64,000 bases of DNA from Limnephilus marmoratus (taxonomy: Eukaryota > Arthropoda > Insecta > Trichoptera > Limnephilidae): contig OU862922.1 of NCBI GenBank assembly GCA_917880885.1, forward strand, positions 2,542,001 to 2,606,000, read 5' to 3'. The position numbers and the translations under genes were made by a program. Each line of letters begins with the position of its first letter. The stretch's first letter is position 1. Positions 1 to 10,499 of the stretch are shown here, one piece after another. The notes beneath the pieces are model-generated. The model was not told where the DNA came from and did no database searches. It saw nothing but the letters and a program-made list of their open reading frames with translations.

Positions 1-42
1 GAGGACGGGTAGTAAAACTAGTTAATGGATTGCATACATAGA

Positions 43-345
43 TTAATTTGTGTTATTTCACAATTAATTCATTAAAAATAATTTATAGCGGCACGTTCCA
101 AAGTGGAAGATACTCTCAATATCGCCCTGGTGTAAGATTAGCATTCAGAATTGAAACATTGCTTGAAATTAATTCATTGTGAATGAAATGAAAAATTTGC
201 GCGTTTGGTGACCAGATCTGAATAGCCAGGTACTTCCCCACCTTTCTCTTTCTCGGCTCCTTCCCTTCGCCACTACCTTCATCCTTACAACATATCCCAA
301 TTGGGGAAGCCATAGACCCACTGGCTCCAGATAATGTTGGTAGTT
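43..345 (+). repeat. SINE-A copy without head
   Basis: The body matches the SINE-A unit described at 17239. It starts in the AT-rich stretch just after the tRNA-like head, runs through 'gcggcacgttcc', 'gaccagatctgaatagccagg' in part and the pyrimidine-rich stretch, and stops at 'ccactggctcca' before the usual tail. The tRNA-like head is absent, so either the window edge or truncation removed it. The next base stretch belongs to family C. Confidence 0.75.
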
Positions 346-690
346 CTCAGGCAACTACGATACAGTTAAATATGACCGAATCGGAAAGTGACACATTAAC
401 TCTCAGGTGGTGGTAGAGAAGGTGGTAGAGTCTCAGATGTGACCGTATCTTTTTCTGATTTTTCTGTTTTCAGATTTTTTATTAAGTTTCGCCAATATTG
501 TGTTCATTTAATTAAATATTACAATTTGAGATTTTACTCATTAAGTTAAAAAAAAATTTTGCTTCCCAAAAAATATCTCTACACTTGCAACAGGATCAAA
601 AGAGATGACGTAACTAGCGAAGATCTCTCAAAACCTGAAGTAAAAAGTGTGAAAATCGATAAATTTAATACTCGTATGTTTGAAACAAAA
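346..690 (+). repeat. Family C (tRNA-bearing) element fragment
   Basis: This stretch is the inverted counterpart of 9440-9745. Shared blocks include 'gttggtagttctca', 'cagttaaatatgaccgaatcgg', 'cagatgtgaccgtatc', 'tttaattaaatatta', 'cacttgcaacaggatcaaaa' and 'aagtgtgaaaatcgataaat'. The central tRNA-like part is strongly degraded here. It directly follows a SINE-A end. Confidence 0.6.
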
Positions 691-1000
691 AGAATTTCAA
701 CTTAGCCAACGCTTAGTAGCAACCACCATATCATCATAGCTCACTTCTTAATTTAATAAAGCCACAATGACCATTGTATGAAAACATAAATTGTATATAA
801 ACGACAACGCTATAAATTCTGAGATCAAATTACAAATGACTCTATTAAAGATTCCGGGACAATGCGTTGGCGTGAATAATGGAGCTGATGTCAAAGCTCA
901 GGGAAAATAAATCATTAATTCCGCGATTACCATTATTTTCGTGATTGCCAATGACTTAATAATGAACACCAGATAGGTACATAATAATCCTTGCCTAATA
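691..1000. other. Unassigned AT-rich DNA
   Basis: No coding, RNA or repeat signal recognised. Confidence 0.4.
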
Positions 1001-1416
1001 TTTTTTTTTTTTACAGTGAATACCGCACAAGAATCTCAACTGCTCCCGTCTCGAGCCAGTGAGACTATGGCATCCCCAATTGGGGTATGTTGTGAGGCTG
1101 AAGGTAGTGGGGAGGGGAAGGAGGTGGGGAAGAGGAATGTTGGGAAGTACCTGGCTATTCAGATCTGGTCACCAAACACGGCTAAAGCCATTTTAAAGCA
1201 ACGTTTCAATTCTGAATGGTGGTCGTACACCAGGGCGATACTGATAGTATCTTCCACTCTGGAACATGCCGCAAATATACTATATATTATTTTAAATGAA
1301 TTAATTGTGAAATAACACAAATTAATCAAATAAAATTTATTTGCGCATGCCGGGTTCGAACCCGCGACCTCCGGATTGTGAGTCAAGAGTCTTACCCACT
1401 GGACTACGGAGGTCGT
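1001..1416 (-). mobile_element. SINE-A, full length
   Basis: Read on the minus strand this is a complete SINE-A. It has a tRNA-like head (1347-1416, with B-box-like GGGTTCGAACCC and A-box-like TAGTCCAGTGGG), then the AT-rich linker, the 'ggaacatgccgcaaatatac' block, the pyrimidine-rich stretch and a poly-A end (poly-T at 1001-1012 on +). The head's anticodon-loop equivalent reads CTCACAA. The head has lost proper anticodon-stem pairing, so it is a SINE promoter and not a working tRNA gene. Confidence 0.8.
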
Positions 1417-1424
1417 CAAATATC

Positions 1425-1900
1425 AGTATCAATACCAGAATATCAGTATAAAATCAAGATGGCTTTTTCGTTTAGTTTAACTGTAATCGTAACCAAGAAC
1501 TATTAAGTTTAGCCCCGACATGTCGTGCCTTTTAATAGTAATTGTATTTTTTTGGATTCCAATTGCCTAACAATTAAAAATTACAATTTTTTTTTATTTT
1601 GGTTGTTTTACACATAAGAACACTTTTCCGTCTTTAATTTAACACCCTCTCGTGATTTTAAATACTGACGAAATAGATTTATGAAAATAAAACGGTATTT
1701 CTATAAATATTCATACAAAACAGCTTTCCGACAGAAGATTTTTATGTGGTCATTTTTCATTTTAAAATCATTAATGCCTTATTGACAACCATACGTTATT
1801 GAACTTGATTTTATTTTATGTTCCTAATAGAGCCACATCAACTAAAAATATCTTATCGTAGAAAGCAAACACTTTGTGGCTTGACGTCATATAGAATGAA
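1425..1900. other. Unassigned AT-rich DNA
   Basis: Nothing recognised. There are short poly-T runs and many stops in all frames. Confidence 0.4.
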
Positions 1901-1903
1901 ACA

Positions 1904-2106
1904 AGTAATTTGTTTAAAAACCACTTTATTTTTATTTATATTTGTCGACCGGTTTCGGTTGACCTCAACCTTCTTCAGGACAATAAACGTATAAACTGTT
2001 TATATGTTTACAGTTTATATGTTTATTGTCCTATAGAAGGTTGAGTTCAACCGAAACTGGTCGACAAATATAAATAAAGTAAAATGGTTTTTAAACAAAG
2101 TACTTG
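1904..2106. repeat. PLE-1 palindrome (inverted Penelope-type repeats)
   Basis: Two arms of about 100 bp (1904-2005 and 2006-2106) are near-perfect inverted copies around a short centre. Each arm holds 'aaccacttta', an AT-rich spacer, 'gtcgaccggtttcgg' and 'aaccttcttcaggacaata'. The same layout, with different bases in the stems, occurs at 14010-14095 beside a Penelope-like GIY-YIG fragment and at 46890-47068. Inverted terminal repeats of this kind are known for Penelope-like elements. Confidence 0.65.
1939..1988 (-). ncRNA. Hammerhead-like ribozyme motif (PLE-1, left arm)
   Basis: On the minus strand the order is stem I strand UUGUC, core CUGAAGA, one extra A, stem II GGUUG-AGGU-CAACC, GAAA, self-complementary ACCGGU (stem III), cleavage-type triplet GUC, then stem I partner GACAA. 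This is the hammerhead order with a very short stem III. The right arm has the core mutated to CUAUAGA. The extra base between the core and stem II is unusual for a textbook hammerhead, so activity is uncertain. Confidence 0.55.
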
Positions 2107-2174
2107 TTTAATTGTATAAAAATATCTTTCATGCAACAATCATATCAATACCAATTCGTTTATAAACTTACAAT

Positions 2175-2666
2175 TTGGGAGGCGGGTATGGGTACCGCCG
2201 CCCCGGGAACCGTTTATTGGATAACCTCTGAACACCTCTGCCATAGATCACCCCAAGTGGTTTGCTACGTTTGCTGACTTAGCAGGGGTGCCCGGGTGCA
2301 TGGGGTGAGGTTTGTCCGGGTCTTGGCGGCGGATGCGTCTGTCCCCAATTGCGTGGCAGGCCAGATCCCGAGATACTGGTTGAGGGAAACCTTTTTGACT
2401 CCTCCAGCAAGGCTCTCTCTGGACATCACCTTGCACTGCAGTGAGATGGAATTGTCGGAAAGGGATGGAACGCTGGGATGGAATCCTTCGTCCGTCTCTC
2501 CTGGACACACTGTCCCACAAATTCCGCCCTTCATACTTTTTTTCCTTCCCAGAACATCCTCACCTTCCTTTCCTTAAAATACCCTCCACACAGCATCCCC
2601 AAAGATTACATAGGAACTGAGGGCAATTATTTTCTTCAGGGCCTCCTAGGCAGAGTTATTGTAACA
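2175..2666 (+). mobile_element. Family B retroposon, nearly full length
   Basis: Reference copy of a unit of about 490 bp seen more than a dozen times in the window. It begins 'gggaggcgggtatgggtacc' and passes through 'caccccaagtggtttgctac', 'ggggtgaggtttgtccggg', 'gcgtggcaggcc' and 'ctccacacagcatccccaaa'. In intact copies the end is 'tgtgtggagctaatgt' plus poly-A. The 3' part forms an outer stem (CTCCACACAG with CTGTGTGGAG) around an inner hairpin (AGGCCCTGAGGAAA with TTTCCTCAGGGCCT). No clear pol III A/B boxes were found. The poly-A end and the tail shared with a LINE at 27241 and 34959 suggest it is mobilised by that LINE. Confidence 0.75.
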
Positions 2667-2669
2667 AAA

Positions 2670-3798
2670 AACTCCTTCATTTTTAAAACAGTTTTCAATT
2701 TACATTTTGTTTCAAATACATGATTGTAAATTTTAGTTAATTTAAATCATTGGCACATCCACGCATAGCTATTTTCACAACCTGCCACAGTTCGCGAAAT
2801 AATTTTATAAGTCTCGTAACAGAAGTTATGTTAAATTAGTGTACATAAATGAATTAAGCAAGTCTAATTTCTCGGGTCTTGGTTTTTGATGTTCAGTGCA
2901 ATTTCAAGTGGTTTGAACGTTTTGAAAGAATCACACAAAACTTCGAGTTTGGATTGAACCCCCTCATAAAAGCACAAGTGTGAAGTGATTTACTGTTAAA
3001 GACTAAACACAAAGTATAACCCGAGATGCCCACAAAGAGCAGGATAAGTTTTTTCATCTCTAAATAACACAATTATGTCAAATTTATTGCTTTTCAGATT
3101 TGTCATATTTTTTCCTTGTAGAGTAAATATAACACAACGTGATACCTTATTTTTGATACCCAAAATATTATTTAGACCCTGTTCAGAAGGAGCGAATCGT
3201 TACGTGCAATCGTATCGTGTCGTATTAGTAATGTATGTTTCATGTAAAAAAAAGTTTTTTAATACCTTTAAAGGTATTTGTACCCTAAATAAATAAATAA
3301 ATTGAAAATTAAAAGAAGAAATATCACAGTACTATTAAATAAAATGTTAAAATCTTCGAGGGATTTTTTAAAACAATAATCGCTAAACAAATCAAACTAA
3401 AACTTTATTCTACACGGCTTTGATAGAGTACCGGTTAATTTTAAAATAAAGCTATTTGGGAATGTAACTTATGATGACAGTAATAACCAATACAGATTTA
3501 TCTCATTGACAGCAGTTAACACTTAACGCTATTAACTATGGAAATTTCACCTAAAATCCACAAACAAGTATTATCATGTCCCAAGAATAATCGGACAAGA
3601 CCAATGAACATTTTTATATCTTAAAATATGGGGAAATTATGTACAACATGGGATGATTCACGAATTAAGTCAAGATTAATGGTTTTCTTGACCAGAATAA
3701 AATAAGTGGTACCTACCTATATCTTTTTGCATTCCAGTGAGGAGAGTACTAATTATTTCTTCGATTTTCTCAAAACAATCACAAGTTTATAATCTTGC
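2670..3798. other. Unassigned AT-rich DNA
   Basis: No gene or repeat family recognised. The small ORFs here show no similarity I can name. Confidence 0.4.
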
Positions 3799-3799
3799 C

Positions 3800-4153
3800 C
3801 ATTTTTGAAGTGAAAACTTCTTTAGCACCGTTGTGATTTGAAACCCAATGAAACGTAAACAAGCGACAATAAAAAGAGAAACAAGCGACAATAAAAAGAA
3901 ACTCATACATCTATAAGATTTCGCTTGCGAGAGAATGAGATCGACTAATCGGTAGAGTGACGAGCTACTCTAAAACAGACAAACACATACATCTATAGGA
4001 TTTATTGGTGTCCTCTTTATGTGGTGTTTCGTAGAATAAAATATTATAATAAATTAACCCTAAAATTATCCTATTCCTGATACTCTGCATTCGTTTCATT
4101 CTCTCGAAGTTTAGTTTTCTGAAGGTTTCACTTGTACCGCGTGTGAATTGTAC
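3800..4153. repeat. Family D MITE-like repeat
   Basis: One end carries 'gaagtgaaaacttctttagc' and 'accgttgtgatttgaaac'. The other carries 'gaaggtttcacttgtacc' and 'gcgtgtgaa'. The same ends occur at 35150-35362 and 47328-47760. Inside is a short direct repeat ('acaagcgacaataaaaag' twice) and 'acatctataggattt'. No coding capacity. A non-autonomous DNA element is the best guess; no clean target duplication was found. Confidence 0.5.
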
Positions 4154-4184
4154 ATATGATTTTTTATTATTGTTTTTATTTATT

Positions 4185-4490
4185 TTGTAACTCATTATGA
4201 TGAGTTACAAAACTCATTTTAGGACGGAAGGAACTTACAATACGTGAAACGTTACGTAATGGATACAATTTTACATAGGTATTTTGATATCAAAAAATGA
4301 GTTTCACATACAATACAGTTTAAAAAAACGTTAAGTAGAATAAATAACAACAACAAACAAACAACAAGAGAAAAAAAATAAAATGAACAAGGATATACAA
4401 ATATGGATGATTACTTATAAAAGGAAAAGAAAAGAAGTGACAAAAGAAACAAGTCTAAATAAAATATGACAAGAAAACTGCGAATTTCCA
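4185..4490 (-). repeat. LINE 3' UTR fragment, same family as 23559-24927
   Basis: Read on minus, it shares with the 3' UTR at 24620-24890 the blocks 'tttcttgtcat', 'aatcatccatat', 'ccttgttc', 'attgtatgtgaa' and 'cctaaaatgagtt', in the same order. It ends in the same ATGAGTT/AACTCAT hairpin. Only the tail end of a 5'-truncated insertion remains. Confidence 0.6.
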
Positions 4491-4719
4491 TTTTTAAATG
4501 TATGTAAGTACTTAAATATTACTTCAAAGCATTACTTTTGAATTTTTTTAAATTAACTAGTACTCTCTGAATGAAAAATGCAGGTAGTTTAAAAATCTCC
4601 AAATAATAAAAGAGAGTGGTAATGAGTGTTAAACAAAGAACTTTCTATTTTTTAACAATTTATTACCAACTTGCATTGGAGATTAACAATAAGAGATTAC
4701 AATAAAGATTTCCACACAC

Positions 4720-4960
4720 CATACAAGACAGAAAGAAAATATTGGACAAAATTAACAAAACAAAAACACAGAATAGTTTACTTTATAAATGCATCCAAAT
4801 GCATAGTTTAGTTCCTATTGAAATAAAAAGGTTCAAGAAAAATACAGTATTTGAGTAGTATAAGAAAGAAGAAAGAGTGTATTAAAATGAAAACGTATAT
4901 GACGTTTATATTAGACCACAGGGAATGGATCTATTTAAGTTAAATGAATAAAAATCATCT
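4720..4960 (+). pseudogene. LINE C-terminus relic
   Basis: One + frame reads 'SLVPIEIKRFKKNTVFE' followed by a stop and 'YKKEERVY'. This resembles the 'LP..IK..K....FK..LK' tail of CR1/Jockey-type LINE proteins. It is short and interrupted, so assignment is tentative. Confidence 0.35.
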
Positions 4961-4969
4961 TTCTCTTCA

Positions 4970-5125
4970 ACAAATTCTTCCCCAAAATACTTTCTTCAAC
5001 ATTCCTAGCAAGGCATTCCCAAATCTCCTAAATTCCCATCTATCCTGAGCATTCCCAAAAATGGGACGACATATGTTCATCCTTCCACCTGTCATCTCCA
5101 CTACAATCTCTTCTGTTGCAAATGT
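4970..5125 (-). other. Short coding-like stretch, unrecognised
   Basis: On minus there is an open stretch of about 50 codons from roughly 5125 to 4970, including 'EIVVEMTGGRMNICRPIFGN' and ending at a stop. Its composition is protein-like compared with neighbouring frames. I do not recognise the family. It could be a relic of a transposon ORF or chance. Confidence 0.25.
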
Positions 5126-5129
5126 AATG

Positions 5130-5980
5130 CCATTACGTGTAAAACAATCATCTTCACAACAAGATCAAAAACGTATATTTTTCAGAATTGAAATTAAAAA
5201 ACTTTTGCACTTTGTTCCACTTATTTATTTTCACCCGGTCCGATTTCATCCTACTACGGACATTTTCAGATAAAAATACAATGAAATTCCAACACGAATT
5301 AACAGTTCAAAAACTAGACTCGTATATTTTCATTTGGGATATGTGGAATAAAGACGGGTAAAAGACAAGTGCACGACCAGACAATATTTCCTAGTTGCAG
5401 GTTGCAGGGGATGTTTAGAATGGGGGAAGTTTATCAAAATTCTACTAAAACTTTAATCCAAGACAGTTGATAAAATGTAACACAGTACATTTTCGTACTT
5501 CATTAAAAATACTAATTTTGTTTGTAGCTCTGTCTGTAACTCGGGATCAATGAAAATTAGAACTTTTACTTTGATTGTTTCATTTTCAAAATCAGAAATA
5601 TTTGTTTGATGAATTCAATAAAGTATCTACTCATAACATAATATTTTTAACAGAAAATTATTTTAATAACCATATTAAAAATAAGGACTATCCCCATTTA
5701 AATGAGACGTCAAGGAAAAAATTGGTTTCCTTTTTTTACCTAAAAAGGAATCCAATTTGACCTCCAACGCTCTATCCAGTTAATAGTTGAACACATTTCA
5801 AGGAGATATTTTAGTAAGCAATATGGTTTTTTTACTGGGCTGCTCTAGTTATATTGCAATGTTCTTGGAAATAAAAAAATACGTTGTTAATTTTCATCCC
5901 ATAGCTGGTGTTTCTGAATGTATTGATATTTGATGGTTTGAAAGTGCTACATATTTAATTTGACGACGTTTGGTCCACCG
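5130..5980. other. Unassigned AT-rich DNA
   Basis: No supported gene, RNA or repeat. Confidence 0.4.
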
Positions 5981-5984
5981 ACAC

Positions 5985-6205
5985 GAATCCGGCATGAGGC
6001 AGGCGGCAGGGTGTCGCCTGCCGGGCCGTGCACATCGCGGCAGGCATTTACATAATGAAGTCCTCACTCCGCGCTAACAATGACGCTGACACCGGGGAAT
6101 ATCGACATAAATCACGCGCTATCGACAACTTTCAGGGACTTGCCGCTGCCGTCCGCCGAGGTGGAGAAGTGACGCCAATCGGAAATCAGCGACACAGTAG
6201 AGCCA
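5985..6205. other. GC-rich island in AT-rich surroundings
   Basis: About 220 bp is clearly richer in G+C and CpG than its flanks. It includes an imperfect inverted pair 'ggcaggcggcagggtgtcgc' and 'ctgccgggcc'. A 60-codon ORF lies here but shows no recognisable domain. It is not a copy of any repeat found elsewhere in the window. It could be a conserved non-coding element, an unrecognised exon or a single-copy repeat. Confidence 0.35.
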
Positions 6206-6369
6206 AATAATGACGAAAAAGAAATGTCAAACAAATCTGAAAAAAATGTGTATTTTATGATATTTGCCTTTTTGCGGTAACACATCTAAATTAAGTTGAA
6301 AAACGAAGGGTCGAATATTAACTAAGAGCTGTTATTTTAAATAAAGGTGATTGGTTCTACTCTTGGGAT

Positions 6370-7700
6370 ATTTCAATTTATTTTTATTTTTTATTATTAT
6401 TAAGTTAAAAGAAACATAATATTTCGCTTTCTTAACTTAAATACAGAGCTTATATATTACAGTAGTAAAAAGTAATATTTTTAATTTTGTTCCAACATTT
6501 TGAGTTTAAATAGTTTTTTTTTTTAAATGTTTTTATATTGTTTTCCGTTTTTAGGTTATCTGGAAGGAGATTATATATATGAACTCCCTCGTGACCAATA
6601 CTTCTCTTGCCACTTTCAGTCTTGACAGTATTTGTGTACAATTTATTGTGTTGTCTAGTATAATGTTCGTGTACTTGTGATGTTTTATAAATGTTGTGTT
6701 TGTGTGTATAAGTCCATTTTGTATTGTGTAGATTAAAAGACATATGTTATATTCGTACAATGTTCTTATTTTCAAAAGGTTCATTTCCTGGTATAGTTTT
6801 TTTGTGGGAGTGTCTGAGTTATAGTTGAAGAGTTTTTTAATAACTTTGTTCTGTATTATTTGTAATCGTTTAAGTACGTAATGTATGTGTTTCCCCATAT
6901 TTCTATTAAATAATTTAGGTGGGACTGGATTAAGCTAAAGTATAAGCCCCTCTTTACCTCTGTTGGTAGAAGATGAGCAATTCTACCAAATACACCAATT
7001 AATGGGATAATTTTTGTTTTCAGTTTTTCTACGTGTTGTTTAAATGTTAAATGTTTATCAATATATAAGCCCAGGTATTTTTTGCTATCTAGGATATGTA
7101 GGTCTCTTTCTTCTATTTGTAATGGTTTATGCGATGGTATTATTCTTTTAGGAGAACTTAAGATCATGTAACCGGTTTTATTAATATTTATTGTTAATAT
7201 ATTTTTTATTAGCCAATCGTTTAGTACATTAAGATCCGTTTGAGATTGTTCTAATAGACCTTCTAAGTTTTTGCCGAAGTAAAAAATTGCCGTGTCATCT
7301 GCGTATAAGAAGATTTCACCATATAGTTTTAGCTGACAGATGTCATTTATGTATATTTGGAATAAAAGTGGCCCCAGTATTGATCCTTGTGGAACTCCGT
7401 AGTTTATACTCTCGAGTTGACTGTTTTTATCTCCTATGTTAACACATTGTTTTCTGTTGGACAAATAGGATTTTATTAGTTTGATAGCTGGACCGGTTAC
7501 ACCTGTTTTTTCTATTTTTTTAATCATTATTTCATGACTTACGGTGTCAAAGGCTTTTTGAAGGTCTACGAGAATTGCTATGATATAGTTTATATTATCT
7601 ATGCTAGTTCTAAGTTAATTTATAAGATCATTAGTTGCAGAAAGAGTATAAGAACTGATGAATGCAGGAATATACCTTATTTTCTTTGTAAGTATGTCAG
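6370..7700 (-). pseudogene. 5'-truncated CR1/Jockey-type LINE with RT fragment
   Basis: Read on minus this is the second half of a non-LTR retrotransposon ORF2. A 'AILVDLQKAFDTVSH' stretch (about 7600-7535) leads into the ORF at 7527-6856. That ORF carries 'YGVPQGSILGPLLFQIYIND' and the catalytic 'LYADDTAIF' box, then the thumb region 'KKYLGLYIDKHLTF'. After a frameshift near 6860 the C-terminal 'LQIIQNKVIKKLF' region continues to about 6551 and 6450. An A-rich 3' end lies near 6370. The endonuclease and N-terminal RT are missing. The 5' break abuts a family B copy. YADD is the reverse transcriptase active site; the copy cannot be functional. Confidence 0.8.
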
Positions 7701-7724
7701 GGTTCATAGTGTGAGGTTTTTCTC

Positions 7725-8345
7725 AACTTGGGAGGCGGGGTGTGGATACCGCCGCCATGGGAACAATTTATTGGATGAATAACACCCCTGCCACAGGTCA
7801 CCCCAAGTGGTTCGCTACCTTTGGTGACTTAGTAGGGTTTCCCGAGTGAGGTTTGTCTGGTCTTGACTATGAATGCGTTTGCCCACTTACTGCATGGTGG
7901 GCCGGAACGAGACAGACTGGAGGAGGGAAACTTAACTTTTCCATCCGGACTCTTTCGAGCCATCGCCTTGCATCGCAATGTGTCCGTCACTCCTGGACAC
8001 AACTACCCTACCCACCCACCCCTCGTACCTTTTTACTTCTCAGAACTTCCTCTCCTTACTCTACCTAAAAATTTCCTGCAATACAATTTTTAATTCAGTT
8101 CAATTCAATTTGTTCATTTTAAAAACTTTACAAAATTAACATTTCAAGGCGTTTTTAAAAGAGAGATAGTAAATAAGACATGACAAGCAGATTTACATTA
8201 ACATTAACAAAGCATGCAGTTTAAATTGTGCTACATTTATGTTCAATGTTCAACCTCAACACAGCATCCACAGCGATGTCATACTCGTGGGCCCTGAGGG
8301 ATTTTTTTTCATCAAGGCCACCACTGTGGAGCTAACGCAAAAAAA
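7725..8345 (+). mobile_element. Family B retroposon, interrupted
   Basis: The 5' part 7725-8080 matches family B ('gggaggcggggtgtggatacc', 'caccccaagtggttcgctac'). The 3' part resumes at about 8255 ('ctcaacacagcatccacagc', 'ggccctgaggga', 'ctgtggagctaacgc' plus poly-A). Between them lie about 170 bp of unassigned AT-rich sequence, probably an insertion. Confidence 0.65.
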
Positions 8346-8349
8346 GTTG

Positions 8350-9350
8350 GGTATTCATAAATTGATACACACTGCACTTATTTTTTACTATCACAAATAG
8401 ATTTCAAAAAGTTATTATCCACTGGAGTGATTACGGTCGAAAAATGGACCACTTTTTGCGATTGATAGCGGTCCAAAATTGTACCACATTTTCCTACCAT
8501 TCGTAAAACATTTATTGGAATTATTTAAAACATTTCCCCAGCCAGCCATTTATTTTAAAACGAAGCTATTGAAATGATTTATCTAATATGACCATAGATG
8601 TTACAAATCTGAACATCTTAGACTATTTTAAAAATAATTTTAGTCGAATTTTTGATTAGTTGTTTACGATTAAAATTAACCCCCTTTTCCATAGATGTGC
8701 ACCTATTTATCATGTGTACATCAGACAACATACAGAAATCGAAAATATTCTATATTGACTCGAATAAGTATCCCTCACGGCAGTTTCACAGTAACAACAC
8801 GCAGGATTCGCGCGGTTATAAACTTTAAGATTTTTTTATGTATGTTTTATAAATCCTACAAATATGAGATAAACGGTAAAATACTGGTTAATTCATTGGA
8901 TATACAGCAATATGATTAGTTTTTATGTCTCCATGTTAAAATTCGTGGAATATTAGGTCGGCAATAAATAGCTTCTTTAATTTAACATTATGTCATGTGG
9001 ATGTATGTGGGTACCTGATGTACCATGCAGCTATCTTCTCACAGGTGTTATAATATGTTATATTTTCAACCTGAATATGCATGATGTTTACAGAAACCAT
9101 CATGATTAAACCCGCTCCGTACAAATACTCTGTAAATATGTACATATTTAGTTATAAGTCATTATTATCATTTCGGAACGCAGTCTCATGACTGTGACGA
9201 CAGAAGGATTATTTATTTATCTATTGGCAAACTTTGATTTTAAAATTAGCACTTTAATATTATTTATAACATAACCAACATTTCAATATTTCTTATCTAG
9301 TTCAATGAAATGTATGACGTCATTGAACGGTATTTTTTGTAAATTTGACA
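8350..9350. other. Unassigned AT-rich DNA
   Basis: No gene or named repeat family seen. Confidence 0.4.
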
Positions 9351-9629
9351 TACTCTAAGTGAGGTCAAAAGTTCGATATTGGCTGACGTCTTTGAATTTT
9401 TTTCATAACAATTGGTACATATTTATCGATTTTCACACTTTTTACTTTAGGTTTTGAGAGATCTTCGGTAATTAAGACATAATTTTTGATCCTGTTGCAA
9501 GTGTAGAGTTATTTTTTGGGAAGCTGAACAATTTTTTGTTTTTTAGTTTAACTTAATGAGTAAAAATTTTACATTTAATTAAATATTACTGTGTTAAACA
9601 GAAAAATTTGAAAAAGATACGGTCACATC

Positions 9630-9702
9630 TGAAACTCGATCCCAAGACCTTCGCCTTGCCGGGGCGTAACTCTACCAACTGAGCTAATGCGTCACCATCC
9701 GA
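9630..9702 (-). other. tRNA-like segment in family C (Ala-like loop)
   Basis: On minus: A-box-like 'TAGCTCAGTTGGTAGAG', an anticodon arm with loop CCGGCAA (GGC, alanine-like) between CGCC and GGCG, then 'GGTCTTGGGATCGAG'. The T arm and acceptor pairing are degraded ('gggatcgagtttc'). It is repeated within a mobile element, so a tRNA-derived module is more likely than a working gene. Confidence 0.55.
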
Positions 9703-9776
9703 TTTGGTCATATTTAACTGTGTCATACTTAAGAACCACCAACATCATCATCATCGATTTTTTTTAAATTATGTAT

Positions 9777-10411
9777 GATTGCAAGATTCAAACCCGAACT
9801 AATGCTATCTAGATAGTGTCTTGGATAAATATCGAACTTTTGACCTCACTTGGAGTTTGATTGCAAGATTCAAACCCGAATTAAATGCCATCTAGATAGT
9901 GTCTTGGATAAATATCGAACTTTTGACCTCACTTGGAGTTTGATTGCAAGATTCAAACCCGAATTAAATGCCATCTAGATAGTGTCTTGGATAAATATCG
10001 AACTTTTGACCTCACTTGGAGTTTGATTGCAAGATTCAAACCCGAATTAAATGCCATCTAGATAGTGTCTTGGATAAATATCGAACTTTTGACCTCACTT
10101 GGAGTTTGATTGCAAGATTCAAACCCGAATTAAATGCCATCTAGATAGTGTCTTGGATAAATATCGAACTTTTGACCTCACTTGGAGTTTGATTGCAAGA
10201 TTCAAACCCGAATTAAATGCCATCTAGATAGTGTCTTGGATAAATATCGAACTTTTGACCTCACTTGGAGTTTGATTGCAAGATTCAAACCCGAATTAAA
10301 TGCCATCTAGATAGTGTCTTGGATAAATATCGAACTTTTGACCTCACTTGGAGTTTGATTGCAAGATTCAAACCCGAATTAAATGCCATCTAGATAGTGT
10401 CTTGGATAAAT
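9777..10411. repeat. 83-bp minisatellite, about 7.6 units
   Basis: Units start near 9777, 9858, 9942, 10025, 10108, 10191, 10274 and 10357. All but the first look identical; the first differs by a few bases. Each unit contains 'gattgcaagattcaaacccg', 'catctagatagtgtcttgg' and 'cgaacttttgacctcacttg'. On the minus strand each has 'cgggtttgaatc', which resembles a pol III B box. Near-identity implies recent expansion. Confidence 0.9.
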
Positions 10412-10499
10412 TTTTATCATTTTTTATGACACGATCTAGATAGCATTTAGTTCGGGTTTGAATCTTGCAATTATACATAAAGATAGCAGTCAATATGTC

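Larger units (their letters stand above)
9356..10490. mobile_element. Family C element with tRNA-like core and minisatellite
   Basis: The element starts with 'agtgaggtcaaaagttcgat', an inverted copy of part of the minisatellite unit. It continues through the inverted family C body (shared with 346-690), a tRNA-like segment and an array of 83-bp repeats. It closes with an inverted partial unit ('tagttcgggtttgaatcttg', 10447-10466) and 'ataaagatagcagtcaatat'. A shorter relative sits inside the hAT element at 44966-45769. No ORF of note. Mode of transposition unknown: the inverted ends suggest a foldback-type DNA element, the tRNA-like part a SINE ancestry. Confidence 0.55.

Noticed and set aside
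1347..1416. Possible functional tRNA gene
   Set aside because: Good B box, but the anticodon stem does not pair and the sequence continues directly into the SINE-A body.
2296..2723. Overlapping ORFs of 80-93 codons
   Set aside because: They lie within family B, recur with frameshifts in other copies and show no protein-level conservation by eye.
9777..10411. Regular direct repeats resembling a CRISPR array
   Set aside because: The 83-bp units are contiguous and identical with no unique spacers. The DNA is eukaryotic and the array lies in a mobile element.
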